This document shows positions 16,429-24,092 of a DNA stretch of 64,000 nt, one piece after another (the first letter of the stretch is position 1; every line of letters begins with the position of its first letter). The notes under the pieces are model-generated. The model did no database searches and was not told the origin of the DNA. It saw only the letters and a list, made by a program, of their open reading frames with translations. The DNA comes from Neomoorella carbonis (GTDB taxonomy: Bacteria; Bacillota; DSM-521; Neomoorellales; Neomoorellaceae), in assembly GCF_045278715.1 (NCBI RefSeq), contig NZ_CP136420.1, positions 1,488,001 through 1,552,000 on the forward strand. Reading direction: 5' to 3'. A program made the position numbers and the translations under genes.

Positions 16429-17456
16429 CAGGCAGCCCAGCTTTCTATCCAGGCCGTCATATTCTGGAGTTTGGCCATGGCGGCGCCGGAATCAATGCTT
16501 CTTTCCGCTGCCGCCAGGGCAGCGGAAAGGGAGGTTTCCACTCCTGCAGCCAGGAGACCGAAGGCGGCGTTCAAAAGGACCACGTCCCGGGCCGGGCTCT
16601 TTTCGCCCTTCAGTACGGAGCGGGTAATGGCAGCATTATCGGCTGCCGTCCCCCCGGCCAGGTCTTCTAAACTGGCCCGGGGCAGGCCGGCATCCTCGGG
16701 ATAAAAGGTATAAGTGGTGAGGCGGCCGTGATCCAGGCAGGTTATTTTCGTAGGTCCGGTGGTGGTGACTTCGTCCAGGCCGTCGCTGCCGTGGACCACG
16801 TAGGCCCGGCGGCTCCCCAGCCGCCCCAGGACAGCGGCAACTGTTTCCGTTAAAGAAGGATCATAGACGCCCACCAGCTGACAGGGGGCACCGGCCGGAT
16901 TGGTAAGAGGACCAAGGAGGTTAAAGACGGTGCGGATGCCGATTTCCCGGCGCGGACCGGCGGCATACTTCATGGCACCGTGGAATACCGGGGCAAAAAG
17001 GAAAGCCATGCCCACCTCATCCAGGCAGCTGGCCACGGCTGCCGGCGGCAAGTCAACCTTGATCCCCAGGGCCTCCAGCACATCGGCGCTGCCGCAGCGG
17101 CTGGATACGGAACGATTGCCGTGTTTGGCTACGGCCACACCGGCGCCGGCAATAACGAAGGCGGCCGTGGTGGAAATGTTAAAAGTATGGCGGCCGTCAC
17201 CGCCGGTCCCGCAGGTGTCAATAAAGACCCGGTGGCGGGTGGTGAGGCCGGCCGCCCGGCGGCGCATGCTCCGGGCAAAGCCGGTGATTTCTTCTACCGT
17301 TTCGCCCTTCAGGCGCAGGGCGGTAAGAAAGGCAGCTATCTGGGCCGGGGTGGCTTCGCCTGTCATAATCATATCCATTGCTTGCTCAGCTTCGCTTTCA
17401 CTTAAATCCCGGCCAGCTACTACCTGGCCAATTAGGGACTTTAACACTCTGCTCAT
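16428..17456 (-). CDS. trpD: anthranilate phosphoribosyltransferase
   Basis: TrpD transfers phosphoribose from PRPP to anthranilate. The 342-residue type III/IV PRTase fold shows DTCGTGGDGRHTFNISTTAA, with its PRPP glycine loop, then KHGNRSVSSRCGSADVLEALG, NLLGPLTNPA and VVHGSDGLDEVTTTGPT. The nominal ATG at 17456 touches the GGGGAG ribosome site directly, so GTG at 17447 (nine bases after GGGGAG) is an equally good start and would remove three residues. It lies 20 bases after trpG. Confidence 0.94.
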   Translation of the reverse strand: MSRVLKSLIGQVVAGRDLSESEAEQAMDMIMTGEATPAQIAAFLTALRLKGETVEEITGFARSMRRRAAGLTTRHRVFIDTCGTGGDGRHTFNISTTAAFVIAGAGVAVAKHGNRSVSSRCGSADVLEALGIKVDLPPAAVASCLDEVGMAFLFAPVFHGAMKYAAGPRREIGIRTVFNLLGPLTNPAGAPCQLVGVYDPSLTETVAAVLGRLGSRRAYVVHGSDGLDEVTTTGPTKITCLDHGRLTTYTFYPEDAGLPRASLEDLAGGTAADNAAITRSVLKGEKSPARDVVLLNAAFGLLAAGVETSLSAALAAAERSIDSGAAMAKLQNMTAWIESWAA

Positions 17457-17476
17457 CTCCCCTCGTAAAGGATAGT

Positions 17477-18052
17477 TTAGCTGGCTTTGTAAGCTTCTAA
17501 AAAATTTTTCAGTAATTCCTTGCCCACCATTGTCAGGATGGATTCGGGATGAAACTGGACTCCTTCCACTGGTAAGTGGCGGTGGCGCAAGCCCATCAAT
17601 TCACCGGTCTCGCTGCGCGCCGTGATTTCCAGGCAGTCCGGCAGGGTCTCTTCTTCAACTATCAGGGAATGATAACGGGTGGCAGTGAAAGGATTGGGCA
17701 GGTTGCGATAAATAGTCTTACCGTCGTGGGTAATACTTGAGGTCTTGCCGTGCATCAGCCTCCCGGCCCGTACCACCCGGCCGCCGAAAGCCTGGGCTAT
17801 GCTCTGGTGCCCCAGGCAAACCCCCAGGATGGGGATTTTCCCGGCAAAGGCGGTTACGGCCGCCAGTGAGATACCAGCTTCATTGGGGGTGCAGGGACCG
17901 GGAGAAAGGACCAGGTAATCAGGCTGCAGGGCAGCAATTTCTTCCAGGGTAATGGCGTCATTACGCCGGACCACCACCTCTTGACCCAGTTCCAAGAAAT
18001 ACTGAACCAGGTTATAGGTAAAGGAGTCGTAGTTATCGATCATTAGCAGCAT
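17477..18052 (-). CDS. trpG: anthranilate synthase glutamine amidotransferase subunit
   Basis: This 191-residue class I amidotransferase supplies ammonia to TrpE. The triad is present: the cysteine in GVCLGHQSIAQAFGG, and HPESI near the C-terminus; the N-terminus MIDNYDSFTYNLVQYF and LSPGPCTPNEAGIS are typical. There is no second pabA-like gene in the window, so it may also serve 4-amino-4-deoxychorismate synthase, as in Bacillus; that is an inference. It overlaps the trpE end by 20 bases. Confidence 0.92.
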   Translation of the reverse strand: MLLMIDNYDSFTYNLVQYFLELGQEVVVRRNDAITLEEIAALQPDYLVLSPGPCTPNEAGISLAAVTAFAGKIPILGVCLGHQSIAQAFGGRVVRAGRLMHGKTSSITHDGKTIYRNLPNPFTATRYHSLIVEEETLPDCLEITARSETGELMGLRHRHLPVEGVQFHPESILTMVGKELLKNFLEAYKAS

Positions 18053-19517
18053 AGATTTTTTCCTCCCTGGTATTCAAAACCTGCAGCAAAGCCCGGGCTT
18101 TATTCAAGGTTTCTTCATATTCACCCTCCGGGTCGGAATCGGCAACTATGCCGGCACCGGCCTGGACAAAGGCCTGCCCCCGGGTAAAAGTGATGGTCCG
18201 GATGGCGATGCAGGTATCAAGGTTGCCGTGGAGGCCGAGATACCCCACGGCACCAGCATAAGGTCCCCGCGCCGTCGGCTCCAGTTCGGCAATGATCTCC
18301 ATAGCCCGCACCTTCGGGGCCCCGGTTACCGTACCCGCCGGGAAACAGGCGAGTAAAGCGTCCAGGGCGTCCTTGCCCGGCGCCAGGCGGGCGGTAATAC
18401 TGGATACCAGGTGCATGACGTGGGAATAATATTCAACTACCATCTGCCGGGGTACCTGGATACTTCCGGGAGCTGCCACCCGGCCGATGTCATTGCGCCC
18501 CAGGTCCAGGAGCATTAGATGCTCGGCCCGCTCCTTTTCACTGGCCAGGAGCTCCCGCGTTAACTCCTGATCCTCCTTGGACGTCCGGCCCCGCGGCCGG
18601 GTGCCGGCAATGGGACTGTAGTCAATCTTTCCACCTTCTACCCTAACCAGCATTTCCGGGGAGGCCCCCACCAGTTTTACTTCCGGCAAGTTCAGGTAAA
18701 ACATATAGGGAGAAGGATTAAGGGCACGCAGGCGCCGGTAAACTGCCAGGGTATCGCCGGCAAAGGGCAGGTTCAAGCGCTGGGAGAGGACGACCTGGAA
18801 GATATCCCCGGCAGCGATATATTCTTTGGCTTTTTCTACTCCCTGGATAAATTCCCGCCGGGTTACATTGGCCTGCCACGGTCCGGCAGTAAAGGGAAGG
18901 TTACTGTCCTGCCGGAACGTTTTTACCGGCCTATCAAAAGCCTGCAAAAGGCGCCGGACCCCGGCTACGGCATCTTCATAACCTGCTGCCGCCTCTGCCC
19001 CGCCCCGGCCCAGGCAGGCCACCCGTACTGTCCGCAGGACGTGGTCATAGATGAGAAATACCCGGTGGAGGGTTAGATAAGTATCCGGCAGTTGCAGGTC
19101 GTCCACGGCGTGGCCGGGTAAGCTCTCTATTTCCCGGACCAGGTCGTAACCCAGGTAGCCTACCAATCCCCCGCAGAAACGAGGCCCAGCAACCGGCGGT
19201 AGGGATAATTGCGCCATTAACCGGCGTAAAGCCGCCACCGGTTTTTCGGGGAGGAGCTCAGTTTGTCCCCTGGTAGTTAAATAAGCTTTCCCCGCCCGGA
19301 TTTTAAAAGTCAGCAAGGGATCAAAGCCGATCAAGGAGTAGCGGCCAAGCCTCTCCCCGCCCTCAACACTTTCCAGCAAAAAGCTGTCAGGTTTGTTCGC
19401 CAATCTTAAGTACAGGGATATGGGAGTTTCGGTATCGGCCAGGACCTCGGCCCAGACGGGAACATAAGGGGCCTTTTGGGCCAGCTCCAGGTAGGTTTGC
19501 CGGTCAGGCTGGATCAC
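18033..19517 (-). CDS. trpE: anthranilate synthase component I
   Basis: TrpE makes anthranilate from chorismate and is the first enzyme of the tryptophan branch. The tryptophan feedback motif LLES lies close to the N-terminus (SFLLESVEGGERLGRYS), and the catalytic half has VSPEMLVR-like GASPEMLVRVEGG, PIAGTRPRGRT, DLGRNDIGRV, FPAGTVTGAPKVRAME and QAGAGIVADSDPE. I chose GTG 19517, six bases after GGGGAGGAG, giving 494 residues; the frame also opens at TTG 19541, which lies in the T-run of the attenuator. Expression is governed by the leader at 19543-19684. Confidence 0.93.
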   Translation of the reverse strand: MIQPDRQTYLELAQKAPYVPVWAEVLADTETPISLYLRLANKPDSFLLESVEGGERLGRYSLIGFDPLLTFKIRAGKAYLTTRGQTELLPEKPVAALRRLMAQLSLPPVAGPRFCGGLVGYLGYDLVREIESLPGHAVDDLQLPDTYLTLHRVFLIYDHVLRTVRVACLGRGGAEAAAGYEDAVAGVRRLLQAFDRPVKTFRQDSNLPFTAGPWQANVTRREFIQGVEKAKEYIAAGDIFQVVLSQRLNLPFAGDTLAVYRRLRALNPSPYMFYLNLPEVKLVGASPEMLVRVEGGKIDYSPIAGTRPRGRTSKEDQELTRELLASEKERAEHLMLLDLGRNDIGRVAAPGSIQVPRQMVVEYYSHVMHLVSSITARLAPGKDALDALLACFPAGTVTGAPKVRAMEIIAELEPTARGPYAGAVGYLGLHGNLDTCIAIRTITFTRGQAFVQAGAGIVADSDPEGEYEETLNKARALLQVLNTREEKIYAANDR

Positions 19518-19542
19518 CGGTCTCTCCTCCCCTTTAGACAAA

Positions 19543-19571
19543 ATAAAAACCAGCGCTCAAGTGAGCCCTGG
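19543..19571 (-). terminator. trp attenuator terminator
   Basis: On the minus strand CCAGGGCTC (19571-19563) and GAGCGCTGG (19558-19550) form a nine-base stem with one G-G mismatch and an ACTT loop, followed by TTTTTATTTT. The trpE ribosome site begins about 20 bases further on. The 5' arm is complementary, with one bulged G, to TGAGCCTGG at 19606-19598 inside the triplet-repeat region, which gives a competing antiterminator. Confidence 0.85.
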
Positions 19572-19572
19572 T

Positions 19573-19636
19573 CTAATATACTCTCCTTCACTCTACTCCA
19601 GGCTCATCTCCAACTCCACTCCGCTCAACTCAGCTA
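19573..19636 (-). promoter_or_regulatory. TRAP-type binding site: eleven (G/U)AG repeats in the trp leader
   Basis: On the minus strand (G/T)AG triplets begin at 19636, 19631, 19626, 19621, 19616, 19610, 19605, 19598, 19593, 19585 and 19575. The first seven are spaced by 2, 2, 2, 2, 3 and 2 bases; later gaps are 4, 2, 5 and 7. Eleven repeats spaced mostly by two to three bases match the eleven-subunit TRAP ring of Bacillus. Repeats 7 and 8 overlap the antiterminator strand (19606-19598), so protein binding there would favour the terminator. The mtrB gene is not in this window. Confidence 0.75.
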
Positions 19637-19654
19637 TATTCCTTTGTTGCTAAC

Positions 19655-19684
19655 AGCATATCATGGATAGTAAATAGCTGTCAA
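19655..19684 (-). promoter_or_regulatory. sigma-A promoter of the trp operon
   Basis: TTGACA (19684-19679), a perfect -35 box, and TATGCT (19660-19655) are 18 bases apart on the minus strand, just after the aroH stop. The predicted transcript starts about ten bases before the first triplet repeat. Confidence 0.75.
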
Positions 19685-19701
19685 TAGTTTTCTTTTCGCT
19701 A

Positions 19702-20109
19702 TTAACCTAAATCGGGGCGTAATTGTGCTGCCCGGCCCAAATACACATGGACCGGTTCCCGGTCGCTGTAAGCATGGATTAAAACGCGGACAACCCCCGG
19801 CAGGCTCCCCGGTACCGGTATTTCGGTAGCACACATCAAGGCTACTTCCTGCCAGCCCAGGCGCCGGGCAGCCTCGGCCGGGAAGGCGGCGTTGAGATCC
19901 GGCGTCACCGTAAAAATGGCGCTGATAATGTCTTCTACGGCCAGCCTGTTCCGGGCCAATATTTCGCGGAGCAAACCTTCCGTAGCCGTAAGAATGGCAG
20001 CAGCCGTATTCTCCGGCACGTCAACGGCCCCGCGTAAGCCCCGTACTTTTGTTCCCCCGGAACCCTGTTTACCTCCGCCTCCGGGTAAACCCTGAATTTT
20101 TTCTTCCAT
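19702..20109 (-). CDS. aroH: chorismate mutase, AroH type
   Basis: This monofunctional chorismate mutase converts chorismate to prephenate for the PheA and TyrA branches. After a glycine-rich N-terminal stretch of about 20 residues, the AroH signature is clear: RGLRGAVDVPENTAAAI (active-site arginine), IISAIFTVTPDLNAAFPAEAAR, the cysteine region ALMCATEIPVPGSL with P-G-x-L-P-G, and RVLIHAYSD. The ATG at 20109 has AGGGGAG four bases ahead, and octamer repeats overlap that ribosome site. The core would begin at residue 22, but that codon is GTA, so the extended start stands at 135 residues. Confidence 0.9.
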   Translation of the reverse strand: MEEKIQGLPGGGGKQGSGGTKVRGLRGAVDVPENTAAAILTATEGLLREILARNRLAVEDIISAIFTVTPDLNAAFPAEAARRLGWQEVALMCATEIPVPGSLPGVVRVLIHAYSDREPVHVYLGRAAQLRPDLG

Positions 20110-20115
20110 AATTCT

Positions 20116-20161
20116 CCCCTACCATCCTGCAATTTTTTTACCAGATGCCTGCCATCCTGCC
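20116..20161 (-). repeat. two pairs of GGYAGGAN octamers upstream of aroH
   Basis: On the minus strand GGCAGGAT-GGCAGGCA (20161-20146) begins two bases after the hutP-like stop, and TGCAGGAT-GGTAGGGG (20131-20116) ends six bases before the aroH start, overlapping its ribosome site. The two pairs are 14 bases apart, with a run of seven A between them. The unit matches the three tandem copies in the aroF leader. Confidence 0.6.
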
Positions 20162-20163
20162 CC

Positions 20164-20574
20164 TCATACGGCCCGGTGACCCAGACCGATACCTACTTCG
20201 TCCAGGTGCAGCAAGCCGATGCCAAAGAAAATGGCCACACTAAGGTGATCATGCCAGCGGGCGATGCCAATTTTACCACCTACATTTAAACCCAGGGCCT
20301 TGGGCATGATCTGGGAGAGGGCTTCCCGGGTTGCTCCGGCAACGGCCCCTTCCTCGGGGTGGGTCTCTTTGATGACTCCTTCCCTTTTGGCGGCCACTAC
20401 GGCCCGCTCCACAATTTTTTGCATGGAATTGATAAATTCGCCGCCGTAATCTACTGCCACCGCTCGTATGCCGCTGGCAGCATACTCTTTCTTCAAACGG
20501 GCTTCTTCTTCACGGTTTTCACTAAGGGCCATCCTGATGGCCGCCGCTGCTACCATTTTACTGCCAAACTCCAT
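20164..20574 (-). CDS. HutP-like RNA-binding antiterminator family protein
   Basis: The 136 residues resemble HutP of Bacillus, the histidine- and Mg-dependent RNA-binding antiterminator (148 residues), in length and in the C-terminal glycine- and histidine-rich part: RWHDHLSVAIFFGIGLLHLDEVGIGLGHR parallels the HutP sheet that holds metal and ligand. The N-terminal half is helical (AAAIRMALSENREEEARLKKEY). No histidine-degradation gene is nearby; instead it is co-transcribed with aroH in front of the trp operon. ATG 20574 follows a weak GTGGTG site. A role in aromatic gene control is an inference from position. Confidence 0.7.
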   Translation of the reverse strand: MEFGSKMVAAAAIRMALSENREEEARLKKEYAASGIRAVAVDYGGEFINSMQKIVERAVVAAKREGVIKETHPEEGAVAGATREALSQIMPKALGLNVGGKIGIARWHDHLSVAIFFGIGLLHLDEVGIGLGHRAV

Positions 20575-20605
20575 TTATTACACCACCTGTTTTTCCCATG
20601 TACCG

Positions 20606-20634
20606 ATTATATTACATCCAGGCGAACCCTGCAA
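20606..20634 (-). promoter_or_regulatory. sigma-A promoter of hutP-like-aroH
   Basis: TTGCAG (20634-20629) and a perfect TATAAT (20611-20606) lie 17 bases apart on the minus strand. The predicted start is about 25 bases before the ATG of the hutP-like gene. Confidence 0.7.
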
Positions 20635-20746
20635 GGAGATGTATCTGGTGGAGGCATGCTTTCTTCCTGCCAGCATGGTTAGAGATATCAGACTTTGCCG
20701 GCCCAAAACTATGCTTATTTGTCGGCTGCAGCCAAGTATTTGCAAC

Positions 20747-20787
20747 ACAAAAATACCCTTAACCCATACAATAGGGTTAAGGGCTTT
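20747..20787 (-). terminator. rho-independent terminator of hppA
   Basis: On the minus strand CCCTTAACCC (20783-20774) pairs perfectly with GGGTTAAGGG (20765-20756), loop TATTGTAT, followed by TATTTTTG. It is also T-flanked on the plus strand. Confidence 0.85.
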
Positions 20788-20807
20788 TGTTATAAAGCGC
20801 ATGTTTC

Positions 20808-22826
20808 TTATAGTTGCATAAACAAAGGTGCAAATACGAGCGCCACAATGGTCATGAGCTTAATTAAAATGTTCATGGCAGGACCTGAAGTATCCTTGAA
20901 AGGATCACCGACGGTATCACCATTGACAGCTGCTGCATGGGCCGGTGAGCCTTTACCGCCGAAATTCCCACCTTCAATATACTTCTTGGCGTTATCCCAG
21001 GCGCCGCCGGCGTTGGCCATCATTACGGCCAGCAAAAAGCCCGTCACCGTTGCTCCGGCGAGAAGGCCCCCCAGGGCTTCTTTACCCAGGCCGGGGATCA
21101 GCCCCACCGCCAGGGGAACCACTACGGCCAAGAGGCCGGGAATAATCATTTCTTTCAAAGCTGCTCCGGTGCTGATGGCTACACAGCGGGCGTAATCGGG
21201 CCGGGCTTTACCTTCCATTAAACCCGGGATGGATTTGAACTGCCGGCGCACTTCTTCAATCATATGGAAGGCAGCCCGCCCCACCGCTTTCATGGTCAAA
21301 GCCGCAAAGAGGAAAGGCAGCATCCCGCCGATAAAGAGGCCGCTAACTACTTTGGGGTCAGTCAGGTCAATAGCTGTAATCCTGGCAGCAGCCGTATAGG
21401 CGGAAAACAGGGCCAGGGCAGTTAAAGCTGCCGAGCCAATGGCAAAACCTTTACCAATAGCTGCAGTAGTATTGCCAACCGAATCCAGGGCATCGGTAAT
21501 CTTGCGTACTTTAGGATCCAGCTCTGCCATTTCGGCAATACCGCCGGCATTGTCAGCAATTGGCCCATAGGCGTCCACGGCTACCGTGGTTCCGGTCGTT
21601 GACAGCATCCCGACTGCCGCCAGGGCGATACCGTAAAGGCCGGCAAAATGATAGGCAGCAAGGATAGCAATGATAATTACCAGGATGGGTAGAACGGTAC
21701 TCAACATACCGGTACTTAAGCCCGCAATAATGTTGGTGGCGGTACCGGTCTGGGAAGCTTCGGCAATTTCTTTCACCGGCTCATAATCGCCGGAAGTATA
21801 ATATTCGGTAATGCGTCCAATGAGAACTCCGGCGATAAGACCGGCAATGGTCGCTATAAATACCCCCGTGGATGTATAGGTCGTAGAACCGACAACAAAT
21901 TGCGAAGGTAACAGGCGGGTAGCCAGGAATGTACCTATAATCGCCAGGATACTCGCTACCATGGTGCCGGTATTCAAAGCCTTCTGGGCATTGGCTCCCT
22001 CGCTGGTCCGGACAAAGAAAGCACCGATAATGGAGGATACAATGCCGGCAGCGGCAATCATCAGGGGTACAAGGGTACCATTGGGAATATTTAAAGTTGC
22101 CGCCAGGGCAATACCGGAGATAATGGAGCCAACGTATGATTCAAAAAGATCGGCTCCCATACCGGCGACGTCACCGACATTATCGCCAACGTTATCAGCA
22201 ATCACCGCTGGATTGCGGGGGTCATCTTCGGGTATACCGGCTTCCACTTTACCCACCAGGTCGGCGCCCACATCGGCCGCCTTGGTATAAATACCGCCGC
22301 CCACTCGGGCAAAAAGGGCGATGGAGCTGGCTCCCAGGGCAAAGCCATTGACAATACTGGGATTTTTAAAAATGAGATTAACAATACCGAGGCCTAAAAG
22401 GCCGAGACCAACTACAGCCATACCCATAACTGAGCCGCCGGAAAAGGCTATTTCCAAGGCAGCGTTGGAACTGTGACGGGCGGCATTGGCCGTCCGGACG
22501 TTGGCCCTGGTAGCCACCTGCATACCAATATAGCCGGCCCCAATAGAGCACAGGGTTCCAGCTACATAGGCAACGGCCGTTACCGGCTGCATGCTTTCAG
22601 CACCCTGGGTAAGAAGGCCGGTAATTACGATTAGAGCCGCCATACCCAGAACAAAAAAGATCAGGGTGCGGTATTCCCGCATTAAAAAAGCCATGGCCCC
22701 TTCATGGATGGCTGCCGCGATTTCCTGCATGCGCGCGTTCCCGGGATCGGCCCTGTTAATTTTGTTGGTGAGGTAAAAGGCGAACACAAGCGCCAGTATC
22801 CCTGCTATAGGTGCCAGGAGTTCCAC
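20808..22826 (-). CDS. hppA: membrane-bound ion-pumping pyrophosphatase
   Basis: This integral membrane enzyme couples PPi hydrolysis to transport of H+ or Na+, conserving energy in many thermophilic anaerobes. The 672 residues span about 16 membrane segments. The PPi site is visible in KAADVGADLVGKVEAGIPED, followed by DNVGDNVGDVAGMGADLFES and, near the C-terminus, GGAWDNAKKYIEGG and GDTVGDPFKDTSGP. The K+-dependence residue needs alignment: the segment DALDSVGNTTAAIGKGFAIG has alanine where K+-independent enzymes have lysine (A-x-x-K versus K-x-x-T), suggesting the K+-dependent class. GTG start 22826 follows GGGGAGG. Confidence 0.92.
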   Translation of the reverse strand: MELLAPIAGILALVFAFYLTNKINRADPGNARMQEIAAAIHEGAMAFLMREYRTLIFFVLGMAALIVITGLLTQGAESMQPVTAVAYVAGTLCSIGAGYIGMQVATRANVRTANAARHSSNAALEIAFSGGSVMGMAVVGLGLLGLGIVNLIFKNPSIVNGFALGASSIALFARVGGGIYTKAADVGADLVGKVEAGIPEDDPRNPAVIADNVGDNVGDVAGMGADLFESYVGSIISGIALAATLNIPNGTLVPLMIAAAGIVSSIIGAFFVRTSEGANAQKALNTGTMVASILAIIGTFLATRLLPSQFVVGSTTYTSTGVFIATIAGLIAGVLIGRITEYYTSGDYEPVKEIAEASQTGTATNIIAGLSTGMLSTVLPILVIIIAILAAYHFAGLYGIALAAVGMLSTTGTTVAVDAYGPIADNAGGIAEMAELDPKVRKITDALDSVGNTTAAIGKGFAIGSAALTALALFSAYTAAARITAIDLTDPKVVSGLFIGGMLPFLFAALTMKAVGRAAFHMIEEVRRQFKSIPGLMEGKARPDYARCVAISTGAALKEMIIPGLLAVVVPLAVGLIPGLGKEALGGLLAGATVTGFLLAVMMANAGGAWDNAKKYIEGGNFGGKGSPAHAAAVNGDTVGDPFKDTSGPAMNILIKLMTIVALVFAPLFMQL

Positions 22827-22921
22827 AAAACTTCCTCCCCTTCGAAAAATTATACTTTAACTCCTTTTATTATTACCAATATAATACCTCAGCCACTCCT
22901 CTAACCAGGACAAACTAATAG

Positions 22922-22950
22922 ATTAAAGCCCCGGGAAATTCCCGGGGCTT
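22922..22950 (-). terminator. terminator of ilvC
   Basis: On the minus strand AAGCCCCGGG (22950-22941) pairs with CCCGGGGCTT (22935-22926), loop AATTT, followed by TAAT. The stem is strong but the T-run is short. Confidence 0.7.
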
Positions 22951-22978
22951 CCTTCACCCCGTATGGTTCCCGCCTGCT

Positions 22979-23971
22979 TTACTTTTTCAACCAGGGCATC
23001 ATTTCCCGTAATGTATCGCCGACCTGTTCGATGAGGTGCTCCCGTTCTTTTTTCCTTAAAGCAGTAAAGCTCGGCCTGCCGGCCTGATTTTCCAGGATCC
23101 ACTCCCGGGCGAAGACGCCGTCCTGAATCTCTTTAAGGATGGCCTTCATGTTGGCCCGGACATGGTCGTCAATAATCCTGGGACCCCGGGTGACATCGCC
23201 GTACTCAGCGGTGTCGCTGATAGAATAGCGCATGTACTTGATACCGCCCTCATACATGAGGTCGACAATAAGCTTCAGTTCGTTCAGGCATTCAAAGTAA
23301 GCGATTTCCGGCTGGTAGCCTGCCTCCACCAGGATCTCGAAGCCGGCCTTGACCAGGGCGGTGGCCCCGCCGCAGAGGACGGCCTGTTCACCAAACAGGT
23401 CAGTTTCGGTTTCCTCTTTGAAAGTAGTTTCAATTACGCCGGCCCGGGCCGCACCTATGCCTTTAGCATAAGCCAGGCCGATTTCTTTGGCCCTGCCGCT
23501 GGCATCCTGGTGAATGGCTAGTAGAGCCGGTACTCCCTGACCCTCAACATACATGCGGCGTACCAGGTGACCGGGGCCTTTGGGAGCAACCATGATGACG
23601 TCGACATCCGGAGGAGGGACAATCTGGTTGAAGTGAATATTAAAACCGTGGGAGAACATAAGTACCTTGCCTGCCGTAAGGTGCGGGGCGATCTCTTCCC
23701 GATAGACCCTGGCCTGGGTCTCGTCCGGCAGCAAAATCTGGATAATATCGGCTGCAGCCGCAGCTTCAGCCACCGTCGCGACCTTTAATCCCGCAGCCTC
23801 AGCTGCCGTCCGGGATTTGCTGTCAGGTCGCAGGCCCACAATTACATCCAGGCCACTGTCCTTTAAGTTCTGTGCCTGGGCATGTCCCTGGCTGCCATAG
23901 CCCATAACGGCGATTTTTTTGCCTTTAAGGACGCCCAGGTCGGCATCCTGCTCATAATATACAACGGCCAC
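22979..23971 (-). CDS. ilvC: ketol-acid reductoisomerase (NADP+)
   Basis: IlvC performs the second step of valine and isoleucine synthesis. The 330-residue class I enzyme has the Rossmann loop GYGSQGHAQAQNLKDSG, HGFNIHF, MVAPKGPGHLVRR, the metal-binding ETETDLFGEQAVLCGG, and the second acidic site with LNELKLIVDLMYEGG followed by YSISDTAEYG. It starts at GTG 23971 with AGGAGG just before it. It stands alone here, without ilvB, ilvN or leu genes, and a hairpin (23978-24001) overlaps its ribosome site. Confidence 0.95.
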   Translation of the reverse strand: MAVVYYEQDADLGVLKGKKIAVMGYGSQGHAQAQNLKDSGLDVIVGLRPDSKSRTAAEAAGLKVATVAEAAAAADIIQILLPDETQARVYREEIAPHLTAGKVLMFSHGFNIHFNQIVPPPDVDVIMVAPKGPGHLVRRMYVEGQGVPALLAIHQDASGRAKEIGLAYAKGIGAARAGVIETTFKEETETDLFGEQAVLCGGATALVKAGFEILVEAGYQPEIAYFECLNELKLIVDLMYEGGIKYMRYSISDTAEYGDVTRGPRIIDDHVRANMKAILKEIQDGVFAREWILENQAGRPSFTALRKKEREHLIEQVGDTLREMMPWLKK

Positions 23972-23977
23972 TTTCCT

Positions 23978-24001
23978 CCTGGCCCTAAAAAGCCGGCCAG
24001 G
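23978..24001 (-). promoter_or_regulatory. hairpin abutting the ilvC ribosome site
   Basis: On the minus strand CCTGGCC (24001-23995) and GGCCAGG (23984-23978) form a perfect seven-base stem with a ten-base loop; the last bases of the 3' arm are the AGG of the AGGAGG ribosome site. Another AGGAGG lies 5' of the stem. No known riboswitch is evident. Confidence 0.45.
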
Positions 24002-24092
24002 AATTCACCTCCTGTAGAATATATTAAACTTACATATTCGCACCCCATGCGGAAATTCCTGCCTGGGAAGTAAAATTCAACGTTTTGCGTAC

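Noticed and set aside
19517..19690. T-box leader upstream of trpE
   Set aside because: No T-box sequence (AGGGTGGNACCGCG-like) or specifier stem is present; the triplet repeats fit TRAP instead.
22827..22921. hppA promoter
   Set aside because: TATAAT-like boxes exist but only with 19- or 21-base gaps to TTGGTA or TTGTCC, so no pair was convincing.
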